This document shows positions 17,711 to 26,834 of a stretch of DNA of 64,000 bases, piece by piece; position 1 is the first letter of the stretch; each line of letters begins with the position of its first letter. Location of the stretch: assembly GCF_030271165.1 (NCBI RefSeq), contig NZ_JASSZH010000014.1:124001-188000 (forward strand), written 5' to 3'. The translations under genes and the position numbers were made by a program. The stretch is from Psychromicrobium xiongbiense. Lineage in GTDB: Bacteria > Actinomycetota > Actinomycetes > Actinomycetales > Micrococcaceae. The notes beneath the pieces were generated by a model. That model was not told where the DNA came from and did no database searches. It worked only from the letters and a program-made list of their open reading frames with translations.

Positions 17711-18309
17711 GTGCGGCACCGATCGTCCGGCGTCCGGCCCGGACCGAGATCACCCGGCAACGGATCTTTGATGCCTCGATGCAGTTGATCGGCGAACGCG
17801 GCCCCGCGGAGGTCACCGTCGACGAGATCGCGGCGGCCGCAGGGGTGTCCAAAGGCACGGTGTATTACAACTTCGGCTCCAAGGCCGAGCTGATCGCCCA
17901 ATTGCTCGAATACGGCGTGGAACTCCTGGAGGCCCGACTGGCTCCGCGCGATGATCTGCCCTCCCTCGCTGCGGTGGAGCAGATGCTCCGGGGGACGCTG
18001 GAGTTCTTTGACGCGTACCCCTCCTTCACCCAACTGCTGGTCTCCGAGATGTGGCGCACACCGAGTGCCTGGCGGGACACGCTGACCCTGTTGCGCGAGC
18101 GGCTGTTCACCCTGGCCGGTGCCACACTGGACCGGATTCCTCAGGAGCACGCGGTCCGGGAGGGCGTCAGCCCGCAGGGTATGGTCGGGCTGGTACTGGG
18201 TGCTGCCTTGGTCATGGGGCTGGACCGGCAGGTCTTCAACCCGGAGCGCAGCCGGGAAGAGTCGCTGCACACCCTGATGACCACGATCCACGGCTACCTC
18301 AGGGACTGA
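17707..18309 (+). CDS. TetR/AcrR family transcriptional regulator
   Basis: This 200-residue repressor has a TetR helix-turn-helix at residues about 14-60 (TRQRIFDASMQLIGERG, then ITVDEIAAAAGVSKGTVYYNFGSK-like sequence). A helical ligand-binding domain follows. It is the third gene of the operon, coupled by ATGA to the YhgE gene. The two perfect 18-bp palindromes at 14754 and 14885 are the obvious candidate operators, so autoregulation of the whole operon is likely. The inducer is unknown. It ends 11 bp past the stop of the convergent EamA gene. Confidence 0.92.
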   Translation: MSAAPIVRRPARTEITRQRIFDASMQLIGERGPAEVTVDEIAAAAGVSKGTVYYNFGSKAELIAQLLEYGVELLEARLAPRDDLPSLAAVEQMLRGTLEFFDAYPSFTQLLVSEMWRTPSAWRDTLTLLRERLFTLAGATLDRIPQEHAVREGVSPQGMVGLVLGAALVMGLDRQVFNPERSREESLHTLMTTIHGYLRD

Positions 18310-19246
18310 CCTTCTCCAGCTGATCCACCGTGACGGGAGCGGCCATGACGGCATGGGCCGCAAGGGGTGCTGCCGGCGGACCGGCCGACCTCCGCTTCAG
18401 CCGCAGGACGGCGGCCGCCACCCCGCTGAGCAGTAACGCACCACCAATGATCTCAGTGGTGCTGGGTGCCTGCCCCAGGGCCAGCCAAGCGGCCGCGATG
18501 CCGACCGGCGGGATGAGCAGACTGTAAGGCCCCACGGCAGCTGCCGGGTAGCGGCTGAGCAGATTGTTCCAGATGCCATAACCCACGATCGTGGAGACAT
18601 AGGCGGTGAACAAGGAGCCCAGGATTGCGGGCCATTGCAGATTCCCCAGGGCGTGAAGCACCTGGTCCGGCCCCTCCACGAACCAGGACAGCAGGAACAG
18701 CGGCAGCGGCACCACCGCCCCGGACCACACCACCATGCTCAGACCGGACGAGGTCTTGACCTGACGGACGATCACATTGCCCACAGCCCAGGAGAACGCA
18801 CCCGCCAGCACCAGAAGAAAGGGCAGCACGGGGGCCACCTGGGCGCGTCCGATGCCGACCACGGCTAGCCCGATGGCGCCCAGCCCGACGCCCACCCACT
18901 GGGCTCTGGTGGGGCGTTCGCGGAGGACGGCGAGCGCGATCAGCGCGGTGAACAGCACCTGGGCCTGGAGCACCAGTGGGGCCAGTCCGGTCGGCAAGCC
19001 CAAATGCATGGCGAGGTAGACCAGACCGAACTGCCCGGCACTCATGGTCAGGCCCACGACCACCACGATGTACCACTTCACCGCCGGTGGCTTGATGAAG
19101 AAGATCCACGGAACGATGACCAGGATGAACCGGATCGCCACGAAGAGCAGCGGCGGAACGCTCTGCAGCCCGGCATCGATGGCCAGAAAGTTCACTCCCC
19201 AGATCACGGCGACCAGGACGGCGAGGAGAGCATGCTTCGGTTTCAT
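18299..19246 (-). CDS. EamA/DMT family transporter
   Basis: This 315-residue inner-membrane protein has ten predicted helices in two EamA halves (drug/metabolite transporter superfamily). The first half begins LAVLVAVIWGVNFLAIDAGL, a typical EamA start. The second half has the usual W-A-x-G-N-V motif (FSWAVGNVIVRQ). The ATG at 19246 is chosen because the protein then starts MKPKHALLAV directly before helix 1. It is transcribed divergently from a LysR regulator, 73 bp apart, so the LysR protein probably controls it. Substrates in the family are amino acids and metabolites; none can be assigned here. Confidence 0.9.
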   Translation of the reverse strand: MKPKHALLAVLVAVIWGVNFLAIDAGLQSVPPLLFVAIRFILVIVPWIFFIKPPAVKWYIVVVVGLTMSAGQFGLVYLAMHLGLPTGLAPLVLQAQVLFTALIALAVLRERPTRAQWVGVGLGAIGLAVVGIGRAQVAPVLPFLLVLAGAFSWAVGNVIVRQVKTSSGLSMVVWSGAVVPLPLFLLSWFVEGPDQVLHALGNLQWPAILGSLFTAYVSTIVGYGIWNNLLSRYPAAAVGPYSLLIPPVGIAAAWLALGQAPSTTEIIGGALLLSGVAAAVLRLKRRSAGPPAAPLAAHAVMAAPVTVDQLEKVSP

Positions 19247-19286
19247 GAGCTTTACTGTGGCAGAGCGGTGGTTGAAGCACCAGCAA

Positions 19287-19306
19287 ATAATTATGCAGAT
19301 CATTAT
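19287..19306. promoter_or_regulatory. LysR-type operator between EamA and LysR genes
   Basis: An ATAAT-N10-ATTAT inverted repeat, fitting the T-N11-A LysR box, lies midway between the divergent start codons in an A/T-rich stretch that is unusual for this genome. Confidence 0.5.
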
Positions 19307-19319
19307 GTAGAGTTGCTTC

Positions 19320-20222
19320 ATGATCGATGTGGTGGCAGTCCGGGCTCTGGTTGCAGTGGAACAAAGCGGTTCGGTGGTCGCCGCCGCGGAATCCATGGGA
19401 TACAGCCCCTCTGCGATCTCCCAGCAGATCAAGAAACTCGAAAAGCAGGCCGGGGTGGCACTACTGGAACGCTACGGCCGAGGGGTGCTGCTGACCGAGC
19501 GGGGCAAGACGATTGCCGAGCGTGGGCGGCAGATCCTGGGCGATGTGGAACTGCTGGAATCCACCCTGCTGGCCGATCCACAGACCCCGCGCGGAACCCT
19601 GCGCCTCTCCGCGTTCTCCACCGCCTGCCGGGGGCTGGTGGGGCCGATTCTGCCGGTGCTGGATGCCTCCGAGGTCCGGCTGAGCGTTCTGGGTGAAGAT
19701 CCGCCGGAGGCCGTGGACCGGGTGGCCAGTGGGCAGGCCGATCTGGCCGTGGTCCATGACTGGCAGTCCGTCCCGCTGCTGATTCCCGAGCACTGTGCGG
19801 TGGAGAATCTTTGTCTGGATGAGGCCGATGTGCTGGTGAACACGGATCACCGGCTGGCGCAGGCGGCCGCACCGCGGCGTCGCGATCTGGTGGACGAGGC
19901 GTGGATCTCCACCCCGGACGGGGCGATCTGCAATGAGGCACTGCTGCAGATCTTCGCGGATCTGGGCCGGATACCGAAGATTCGAATGCATGACCCGGAC
20001 TTCTCGACCCATCTGGAGTTCGTCTCGCTCGGCGTGGCGGTGGCGCTGGTCCCGCGGCTCGGCAGGCCGCCAGTGCCGGAGAATGTGGTGGCCCTGAAGA
20101 TCCCGGACCTCTCGCACCACCGCCAGGTCCAGGTGGTGTACCGGAAGACCATGGCGGCCAGTCCGGCGATCCGTCATGTGGTGGAGTTGCTGCATCAGGC
20201 CGCAGCCCGGCTTCCGGGCTGA
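19320..20222 (+). CDS. LysR family transcriptional regulator
   Basis: This 300-residue regulator has an N-terminal winged helix (residues 1-60) with the LysR signature AAAESMGYSPSAISQQIKKLE, followed by a periplasmic-binding-like effector domain. The start ATG at 19320 gives MIDVVAVRALVAV. It diverges from the EamA exporter, and the shared 73-bp region holds a candidate operator, the classic LysR arrangement in which the regulator controls itself and the neighbour. Its effector is probably the exporter substrate (inference). Confidence 0.93.
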   Translation: MIDVVAVRALVAVEQSGSVVAAAESMGYSPSAISQQIKKLEKQAGVALLERYGRGVLLTERGKTIAERGRQILGDVELLESTLLADPQTPRGTLRLSAFSTACRGLVGPILPVLDASEVRLSVLGEDPPEAVDRVASGQADLAVVHDWQSVPLLIPEHCAVENLCLDEADVLVNTDHRLAQAAAPRRRDLVDEAWISTPDGAICNEALLQIFADLGRIPKIRMHDPDFSTHLEFVSLGVAVALVPRLGRPPVPENVVALKIPDLSHHRQVQVVYRKTMAASPAIRHVVELLHQAAARLPG

Positions 20223-20303
20223 TCTTCTCTCGCGAGCTCCATCGAGTGCCGCGTTGTGTACCGTTTTCCAACTCAAAAACGGCACGCACGTATACTTCAG
20301 CAG

Positions 20304-21266
20304 GTGCGTTTCCTTTTCCTCGGGGCCGGTGCGGTCAGCGCCGCAGCCCTGGGCCTGCTCTCCGCCCGGCATCAGGTCGCCGTGACCTCTGTGCCCGAAC
20401 ACTCACGCCCACACTCCCCCTCGGATAACTCCTCGTCCGGCCGGGTGCTCCGCTATGCGAAAGCGAGCCGCTCCGGCACCTCCCCGGTGCACAGCCAGCC
20501 CGTCCTCCCCTGGCAAGAAGCTCTGGATCAGCCCTGGGACGTCATCGTGCTCAGCATGAGGCCACAGGATCTGGACGAGACACGCTGGGATGACCTCCGG
20601 GCCTCCAACTCGCCCTGGCTGGCCACGGTGAGTCAGGTCGAAGGAGATCTGGCAGTGCTGGCCGATCGCATCGCGCTCACCCACACCAGGTCCGCCATTT
20701 TTGCCCCGGAGCTGCTCTCCTGGCGCCAGGCCAGCACCGACGGACAGCCCGCCGCACCCATCCGCTACTGGTGCCCGCCCGGCATCGCGCCGTTCCGAGT
20801 GGCCGTCAGGGCCCAGGATCGCGCAGCGGCCCGCAAGGATTTCGCGGGAGTCTTCCCGGTCGGCGAGGAAAAGGCTCTGCTGGAACGGGCCGCCTGGATG
20901 ATTCCGTGGGCCGCGGAACTCACCGCCCATGAGGGCGACTGGGCCGCCTTTCTGAAGCATCTTCCGCACGCCCGCAAGGCCATGCGGGAGGCCCGGCGCG
21001 CATCGCGTCCTGACCACCATTCGATCCTGCCTGCCCCGGGGACCTTCGCGATTCCGGCCTGGTCGGTAGGGCTGGCATTACGGGTGGGGCAGCGCCTGGC
21101 TCCCCTGGATTTCGCGGCCTATCTGGCCGAACACTTTGAGCGGCATCGTGCGCAGACCGTCGATATGCTCAGCGGCTGGATTGAGGCCGCACCAGAAAGC
21201 TCGCCAACTCTCCGCGAACTGCGGCAGACCCTGTCAAGAACTCCGGGCACTTCTCAGGAAGGCTAG
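20304..21266 (+). CDS. Ketopantoate reductase-like NAD(P)-binding protein
   Basis: This 320-residue protein with an N-terminal Rossmann fold (FLFLGAGAVSAAALGLLSARH) resembles the ketopantoate reductase (ApbA/PanE) N-terminal domain. The middle retains VIVLSMRPQDL, comparable to the family's VKA-type strand. The canonical catalytic Lys/Glu motifs are not clear, so enzymatic identity is uncertain and another dehydrogenase role is possible. GTG at 20304 is chosen because the Rossmann fold starts at once and a TATACT (20291-20296) lies 7 nt upstream, suggesting a leaderless transcript with no ribosome-binding site. It overlaps the stop of the convergent phosphatase gene by 4 bp. Confidence 0.65.
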   Translation: MRFLFLGAGAVSAAALGLLSARHQVAVTSVPEHSRPHSPSDNSSSGRVLRYAKASRSGTSPVHSQPVLPWQEALDQPWDVIVLSMRPQDLDETRWDDLRASNSPWLATVSQVEGDLAVLADRIALTHTRSAIFAPELLSWRQASTDGQPAAPIRYWCPPGIAPFRVAVRAQDRAAARKDFAGVFPVGEEKALLERAAWMIPWAAELTAHEGDWAAFLKHLPHARKAMREARRASRPDHHSILPAPGTFAIPAWSVGLALRVGQRLAPLDFAAYLAEHFERHRAQTVDMLSGWIEAAPESSPTLRELRQTLSRTPGTSQEG

Positions 21267-21793
21267 CGCGGCACTACGAAGTCGCTCAACCGGGCATCCT
21301 GTCCGTCCAGCTCCGCCCAGGGCGTGTTCCCCAGATCGAAAACCGCCATCGCGCTGGTTGGGAAGCGTTCGGCCGCCTCCAGATACGCGGCCTGATCCGA
21401 CTCCCGTGAGGCCAGGTGCATCACCACATCCTGCACCGTGGGCAGGTGGGAGATCACCAACAGCGAGGTGACCGTGTGTGGCACGTGATTGATCAGCGAG
21501 AGCATTCTGGACGGGCCGCCATCGTAGAGGTCATCCTCCAGCTTGGGCGTCGGCGCCAGAGAACCCAGCGCATCACAGACCCAGGTGCAGGTCTGGCGGG
21601 TCCGCAGCGCGGTGGAGCACAGGATGAAATCCGGAATCACCTGATGGTCCAGCAGCCAGGCACCGGCCAGCGGTGCCTCAGCGTGCCCACGGGCAGCCAG
21701 CGGGCGCTCATGATCGGGCACACCGAGCGGGTAGGCCGCCTTGGCATGACGCATGATGACGAGGCGTCGGTCTGCGGCACGGCGTTCGGTCAT
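21263..21793 (-). CDS. Histidine phosphatase family protein (SixA-like)
   Basis: This 176-residue protein of the phosphoglycerate mutase/histidine phosphatase superfamily has the catalytic motif IMRHAKAAYP near residue 14 (RHA variant of RHG, as in SixA). CSTALRTRQT follows (second Arg), then a C-terminal SHLP with the second catalytic His. SixA proteins dephosphorylate phosphohistidine on signalling proteins; the substrate here is unknown. It has no signal peptide and is monocistronic. Confidence 0.85.
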   Translation of the reverse strand: MTERRAADRRLVIMRHAKAAYPLGVPDHERPLAARGHAEAPLAGAWLLDHQVIPDFILCSTALRTRQTCTWVCDALGSLAPTPKLEDDLYDGGPSRMLSLINHVPHTVTSLLVISHLPTVQDVVMHLASRESDQAAYLEAAERFPTSAMAVFDLGNTPWAELDGQDARLSDFVVPR

Positions 21794-21830
21794 GGCCGGA
21801 GTCTACCGGGTCCGCCGGCCAGCACTGGAC

Positions 21831-22667
21831 TCAGATGGAGTATTCCGGTGCAGCCCAGACGATGACTTCGGGGTGCTCGTAGAAACGGTAGCCCTCGCCG
21901 CGGACGGTGCGGACGGTGTTGGCCAGGCGCCCCAGCTTGGAGCGCAGACGGCGGATGTGCACGTCGATGGTGCGCTCGTTCGGCACCTCCTCGGCGTTGT
22001 GCCAGAGACCATCCAGCAGTTCATCGCGCCCCACGGTGCGGGTGCCGTTCTCCACCAGGTAATTGAGAAGTTCAAATTCCTTGAAGGTCAGGTTCAGCGT
22101 CTCACCGTCGAGGTGGACTTCACGACGCGCCAGGTCGATCAGGACGCCGGCCGGGCGGCTCTCCTGCACGACGGGCTGGCGCACCTCCACCCGGGGACGC
22201 GGGGCAACCGTCGGGTCGCCGAAGGTGGAGCGGACCACGTCCAGCGGCGAGCCGGGAGCGTCGGCAGGAGCGATGGCCACGGCTGCGTAGCTCTGCGACT
22301 GCGGCACCAGGCTCTGTGCGTAGGCCCGGATATCCTGCGCCAGCCGCGCCAGCGAGGTCCCGTTGGCCGCAGCGGTCTCTTCATCGACACCCAGGTAGAG
22401 CACAAAACCGTGAGCGACGTTGTCCACGCCCAGGGCGCGCACGCTGTGGCCCTCTCCTCCGGCAACGACGGGCGTCGGCGTGGTCATCAGCGACTGGGGG
22501 CGATTCGGGACTGCCCGCAGCTGGCTGGCGGCACTGCGCGGGTTACCGGCAGGAACGTATCCTGCCGGAACGATGCCGGGCTGGCCGCTCGGCTGGCCCA
22601 GGCCGGTGCGGGTGACCTTGCTGGCATTGCGAACGGAGATGTGGACGTAGCCGGGGGCGATAGACAT
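21831..22667 (-). CDS. PhoB/OmpR-type winged-helix regulator without receiver domain
   Basis: This 278-residue protein has a C-terminal OmpR/PhoB winged helix (last about 95 residues, with LTFKEFELLNYLVEN, RTIDVHIRRLRSKLG and VRGEGYRF). The N-terminal two thirds has no receiver domain and no phospho-acceptor Asp motif. It is Pro/Ala-rich with one ordered-looking segment (about residues 85-150, FVLYLGVDEETAA). ATG at 22667 (MSIAPGYVHIS) is chosen over an in-frame ATG 12 bp upstream because GAGG is better placed. It diverges from a true response regulator across 615 bp holding a CRP-type site. Its input signal is unknown. Confidence 0.85.
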   Translation of the reverse strand: MSIAPGYVHISVRNASKVTRTGLGQPSGQPGIVPAGYVPAGNPRSAASQLRAVPNRPQSLMTTPTPVVAGGEGHSVRALGVDNVAHGFVLYLGVDEETAAANGTSLARLAQDIRAYAQSLVPQSQSYAAVAIAPADAPGSPLDVVRSTFGDPTVAPRPRVEVRQPVVQESRPAGVLIDLARREVHLDGETLNLTFKEFELLNYLVENGTRTVGRDELLDGLWHNAEEVPNERTIDVHIRRLRSKLGRLANTVRTVRGEGYRFYEHPEVIVWAAPEYSI

Positions 22668-23282
22668 GAAAAACCTCACAGAATGATGCCGACAATGCGG
22701 CTCGAATGCTTAGCTCCGCTCCATGGTGCTGCGGAGATTTGCCCGTCATGGGCGGACCGGATCGGTCAAGAAGTGCCTGCATGCTCAGGATGGTGAGTCA
22801 GGCCTGCATTCGACAACAGCACATGGACCGGCCGACGGGGGTGTCGGGGAGGATCGCTGCGGCTGCAGATGCGCTTGAGTGGGTGTTCACACATGGAAGT
22901 GTGCATCGTAATAAACGAAACTCGCAAGTAACATTGGGTCATTCGTTCCACATTGTGAGACGAAAGTGTCCATTGTGATGTAAATCACAATTTGCATGGA
23001 TCGAAGATCGTTCCGTCTATAGTGGTAAAAATCGGCCACGTTGCGCGAAAGATTCGCTCGATCACCGTTTTTCTTGCCGGAAATTCACAAAACTGTCATA
23101 TTGGCGAATCACTGTGACTCATTCAACAGCCTCCAGATGGGGTCAATGGGTCCTTCTAAAAAATCTTCCTGTAAGCAGGCGCGAGTTTCGCCGGGTTCCC
23201 CGGAATCCCAGCCCTCCGGAGCCCTACCCTTGAGATTCACAGATTCCACAGCGTACATGCAGGAAACCATCAGGCTGAGGCT
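22668..23282. other. 615-bp divergent control region
   Basis: No credible gene is seen. It contains a perfect CRP-type palindrome (22974-22989) and a TATAGT -10 candidate (23018-23023), which would give the downstream response regulator an about 250-nt 5' leader. The sequence is poorer in G+C than its surroundings. Confidence 0.55.
22974..22989. promoter_or_regulatory. CRP/GlxR-type binding site
   Basis: TGTGATGTAAATCACA matches TGTGA-N6-TCACA perfectly. It is centred about 40 bp upstream of a TATAGT hexamer (23018-23023) on the plus strand, a position suited to activation of the two-component operon. Binding is inferred. Confidence 0.6.
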
Positions 23283-24050
23283 ATGGAAACACCAGAAAGT
23301 ATGGGTATGTCTACTACACGATCCTTCACCGAAAATCTCCCCCGACTCAACCATCCGGACGGCTCACCGATCCGCGCTCTGGTGGTCGATGACGAACCCA
23401 GCCTGGCCGAGCTCATGTCCATGGGCCTGCAGATGGCTGGCTGGGACGTCGAGGTGGCCCACGATGGCGAGTCCGCCGTCAAGGTCGCCCGCGACTACCG
23501 CCCCGACGTCCTGGTGCTGGACATCATGCTCCCCGGCTTCGACGGCGTCGAACTTCTGGGCAAGATCCGCGCCTTCGACCCGAACATCCCGGCACTCTTC
23601 CTCACCGCCAAAGACGCGGTTCAGGACCGGGTCGCCGGACTGACCGCCGGTGGCGATGACTACGTCACCAAGCCGTTCAGCATGGAAGAAGTGCTGCTGC
23701 GCCTGCACCGCATCGTCCAGCGCTCCGGCGTCACGGCCGAGGACTCTGCTGAGGTCCGGGTGGGCGACCTGGTGCTCAACTACGACACCCGCCAGGTGAT
23801 GCGTGGCAAGGACGAGGTCACGCTCACGGCCACCGAATTCGAACTGCTGCGCTACCTGATGGAAAACCCCAAGCGCGTGATCTCCAAGACCCAGATCCTG
23901 GACCGGGTCTGGAACTACGACTTCGGTGGCCAGGTCAACATCGTGGAGCTCTACATCTCTTACCTGCGCAAAAAGATCGAGGCGGATCACCCCCCGATGA
24001 TCCATACCGTGCGCGGTGCCGGTTACATCCTCAAACCGGCAGAGCAGTGA
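23283..24050 (+). CDS. OmpR-family response regulator
   Basis: This 255-residue two-component response regulator has the receiver at residues about 30-145. The acidic pair is D36/D37, the phospho-acceptor is D80 in VLVLDIMLPG, and the switch lysine is K130 in YVTKPF. The C-terminal winged helix (ATEFELLRYLMEN, NIVELYISYLRKKI, VRGAGYIL) binds DNA. An N-terminal extension of about 25 residues precedes the receiver, so starts at residues 7 or 9 (ATGs) are possible. It sits 31 bp upstream of its kinase. The layout and the SYLRKKI helix resemble the actinobacterial TcrA/MprA group. The target genes are unknown. Confidence 0.94.
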   Translation: METPESMGMSTTRSFTENLPRLNHPDGSPIRALVVDDEPSLAELMSMGLQMAGWDVEVAHDGESAVKVARDYRPDVLVLDIMLPGFDGVELLGKIRAFDPNIPALFLTAKDAVQDRVAGLTAGGDDYVTKPFSMEEVLLRLHRIVQRSGVTAEDSAEVRVGDLVLNYDTRQVMRGKDEVTLTATEFELLRYLMENPKRVISKTQILDRVWNYDFGGQVNIVELYISYLRKKIEADHPPMIHTVRGAGYILKPAEQ

Positions 24051-24081
24051 GCGCACCCAGGACCACGAAAGTCTCTGACCT

Positions 24082-25584
24082 GTGACCATGCCACCCCCCA
24101 CCCTCAGCCGTCCATCGAGTGGCAGGGATCAGCCGACCGGCAAGGACTCCATGCTGGGGAACGTTCTCCACCTCTCGCGCTGGAGTCTGCGCTCCAAGAT
24201 GGTGGTGGCCACAGTGGGTCTGCTCACCGTGATCTGCTTCGTCGTCGGGGCCGTCTGTTACGCCTCGATGAGCATCTCGCTGTACAACCAGCTGGATCGC
24301 TCGCTGATCGACGCCTCCAACAGGGTCACCAATACCTACCGGAGTGGGCCACCGTTCGACGGCAGCCAGACCCTGGGCCTCGGCGTGGGGACGCTCAGCA
24401 CCCTGGTGCAAAACGGCAGGGTGGGCATCATCAACGTGGTGTCGGACAGCCGGTCCTCCACCCAGGCGACGCCCAAAGAAGACGTCGACGCGCTGGCCTC
24501 GATCCGGCCCTCGGACCGGATCGTCAATCGCACCCTGTCCTTTGGTGAGTACCGCCTGATCGCCGCCCCGCAGGCCAATGGGGACTTTGTGATCACCGGA
24601 GTACCCACCCACGACGCCGATGAAATCCTCACGGCGCTGCTGGCCACCATCATCTTCGTCTCCGCCTCCGGCATCCTGACCGTGGGTCTGCTCGCCACGG
24701 TCATCATCCGGCGCGCTATGTCGCCGCTGAATCAGCTGGCCGCTGTGGCCATGCGGGTGTCCCGACTGCCACTCGATGAGGGCGAGGTCAAACTGGCCGA
24801 GCGCGCACCGGATTCTGCCACCAACCCACATACCGAGGTGGGCACCGTGGGCATGGCGCTGAACAAAATGCTGGACAATGTGGCGTCCGCTCTGCAGTCA
24901 CGCCAGCGGAGTGAGACCAAAGTGCGCCAGTTCGTGGCAGATGCCTCCCATGAGCTGCGGACGCCGTTGACCGCCATCCGCGGCTATACCGAGATGATCC
25001 GGATGACGGAACAGTTGAGTCCCACGGGCGAAAAGTCGCTGAGCCGGGTGGAGAGTCAGTCCAAACGCATGACCTCCATGGTGCAGGATCTACTGACCCT
25101 GGCGAGACTGGATGAAGGCCGCCCCTTGGAGCTCAAGGACACCGAGATGACCCAGGTGGTGGTGGAGACCGTGAACGATATGAAGGTTGCCGTTCCGGAT
25201 CATCACTGGCAGCTGGATCTTCCCAGCGACCCCTTCATCATCAAGGCGGACCCTGGCGGAGTGCGTCAGGTACTGCTGAATCTGCTGGCCAATGCGGGCA
25301 AGCACACCGAGCCGGGAACCACAGTGACCACGAGTCTGCGTGCCACAGAGGAAGGCATGCTGCAGCTGTCCGTGGCGGACAATGGCCCTGGCATTCCGGA
25401 AAAATTCCGGGCGCAGATCTTCGATCGCTTCGCCCGCGCGGATGCCGCTCGATCCGGCCATGACGGCACCACCGGCCTGGGGCTGTCCATTGTGCAGGCC
25501 ATCGTCCAGGCTCACGGCGGGACGGTCTCCGTGGACTCAGCCCCTGGCCGCACGGTCTTCCGGGTGGACCTGCCCCGCCACTGA
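24082..25584 (+). CDS. Sensor histidine kinase (partner of the upstream regulator)
   Basis: This 500-residue membrane kinase has transmembrane helices at about 33-58 and 185-210, flanking an about 125-residue extracellular sensor. A HAMP region follows, then the dimerisation domain with phospho-acceptor H291 in VADASHELRTPLTAIRGY. The ATPase domain has N (LLNLLANAGKH), G1 (VADNGPGIP) and G2 (TGLGLSIVQAI) boxes. GTG at 24082 is used; ATGs 6 bp and about 70 bp downstream are alternatives. Its last 48 bp overlap the convergent MFS gene. Confidence 0.93.
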   Translation: MTMPPPTLSRPSSGRDQPTGKDSMLGNVLHLSRWSLRSKMVVATVGLLTVICFVVGAVCYASMSISLYNQLDRSLIDASNRVTNTYRSGPPFDGSQTLGLGVGTLSTLVQNGRVGIINVVSDSRSSTQATPKEDVDALASIRPSDRIVNRTLSFGEYRLIAAPQANGDFVITGVPTHDADEILTALLATIIFVSASGILTVGLLATVIIRRAMSPLNQLAAVAMRVSRLPLDEGEVKLAERAPDSATNPHTEVGTVGMALNKMLDNVASALQSRQRSETKVRQFVADASHELRTPLTAIRGYTEMIRMTEQLSPTGEKSLSRVESQSKRMTSMVQDLLTLARLDEGRPLELKDTEMTQVVVETVNDMKVAVPDHHWQLDLPSDPFIIKADPGGVRQVLLNLLANAGKHTEPGTTVTTSLRATEEGMLQLSVADNGPGIPEKFRAQIFDRFARADAARSGHDGTTGLGLSIVQAIVQAHGGTVSVDSAPGRTVFRVDLPRH

Positions 25585-26826
25585 CGCCATCGGGCGCAGG
25601 GAACGCAGCTGCTCACGCCAGCTCTGCGGGCGACGCCGCACCAGCAGCACCAGCGCCACGGCACCGGCCAGCAGGGCCACGATGCCGCCCACGGCCAGTG
25701 ACCAGCGAGGGCCGATCGCGGTGCCCAACCAGCCCACCAGCGGCGCGCCGATCGGCGTCCCGCCCTGCATCACCACCATGTAGAGCGCCAGCACGCGGCC
25801 ACGGAAGGCTTCATCGGTGGTCAGTTGCACCATGGTGTTGCAGGCGTTCAGGAAGGTCAGCGCGCTGAGCCCGATCGGGATGAGTGCGAAGGCGAACAAC
25901 CAATAGCTGGGAGCCATCGAGGCCAGAATGGTGAACACGCCGGTCGACAGAGCCGCGCCCACAATGTACGCCATCCGCACGCTCTTCCGCCGGGCCGCGA
26001 GCAGCGCTGCGGCGAGAGTTCCGGAAGCCATCACCGTCCCCAACAGGCCGTACTCCCCAGGCCCTTTGCCGAAGACTCCGGTCGCCATCAGGGCATTCGT
26101 GATCTGGAAATTCATCGTCAGTGTCGCCACCAATGCCACCAGCGCCATGATCAGCATCAGATCCGGTCGATTCCGCACATAGCGCAGGCCCTCCCGCATC
26201 TGACCCTTGGCCCGGGGAGAGCGGCGAGCTGGATGTAGCTCGGCGACTTTCATGGTGGCCAGCGAGAAGAGCACCCCACCGAAGCTCGCTGCGTTGATCA
26301 GGAAGGCCGGGCCAGTGCCGAGCCAGGCGATCAACAGCCCCGCAACACCCGGGCCGACCAGGCGGCCCAGGTTGAAGGAAGCGGCATTGAGCGCGACGGC
26401 GTTCGGCACGTCCGGCGCGGTGACCACCTCGGAGACAAAGGCCTGGCGGGCCGGGGCATCCACGGCGCTGCCGACGCCGAGCAGCAAGGCCAGCAGGTAG
26501 ACGTGCCACAGCTGCACAGTGTCCGTGACCACCAGCAGGCCCAGCACCAGCGCACAGAGGCCCATGAACGACTGCGTCATGAGGAGGATCTTGCGCTTGG
26601 AATAGCGATCCCCCAGCACACCAGCCCATGGACCGAGAATCAGAATGGGCAGAAATTGCAGGCCGGTCGTGATGCCGACCGCGGTGCCCGACTGGGCGGT
26701 GAGCACGGTGAGCACCAGCCAGTCCTGGGCGACTCGCTGCATCCAGGTGCCGATATTGGACACCAGTGCCCCGGCCACCCAGAGACGGTAGTTGTAGACG
26801 GACAGTGCGCGGAACATGTCTTTCAT
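25537..26826 (-). CDS. MFS efflux transporter
   Basis: This 429-residue membrane protein has 12 predicted helices of the major facilitator superfamily, EntS/MFS_3-like. It begins with a cytoplasmic segment and NIGTWMQRVAQDWLV, the usual first-helix motif of this group. The cytoplasmic loop motif is GVLGDRYSKRKILL. It is the second gene of an operon behind a MarR repressor (8-bp gap), so drug or metabolite export is likely. The substrate is unknown. Confidence 0.9.
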   Translation of the reverse strand: MKDMFRALSVYNYRLWVAGALVSNIGTWMQRVAQDWLVLTVLTAQSGTAVGITTGLQFLPILILGPWAGVLGDRYSKRKILLMTQSFMGLCALVLGLLVVTDTVQLWHVYLLALLLGVGSAVDAPARQAFVSEVVTAPDVPNAVALNAASFNLGRLVGPGVAGLLIAWLGTGPAFLINAASFGGVLFSLATMKVAELHPARRSPRAKGQMREGLRYVRNRPDLMLIMALVALVATLTMNFQITNALMATGVFGKGPGEYGLLGTVMASGTLAAALLAARRKSVRMAYIVGAALSTGVFTILASMAPSYWLFAFALIPIGLSALTFLNACNTMVQLTTDEAFRGRVLALYMVVMQGGTPIGAPLVGWLGTAIGPRWSLAVGGIVALLAGAVALVLLVRRRPQSWREQLRSLRPMASVAGQVHPEDRAARG

Positions 26827-26834
26827 GCGCGCCC

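Noticed and set aside
22316-22796. Plus-strand open frames opposite the PhoB-type regulator
   Set aside because: Shadows of the minus-strand gene; no homology seen.
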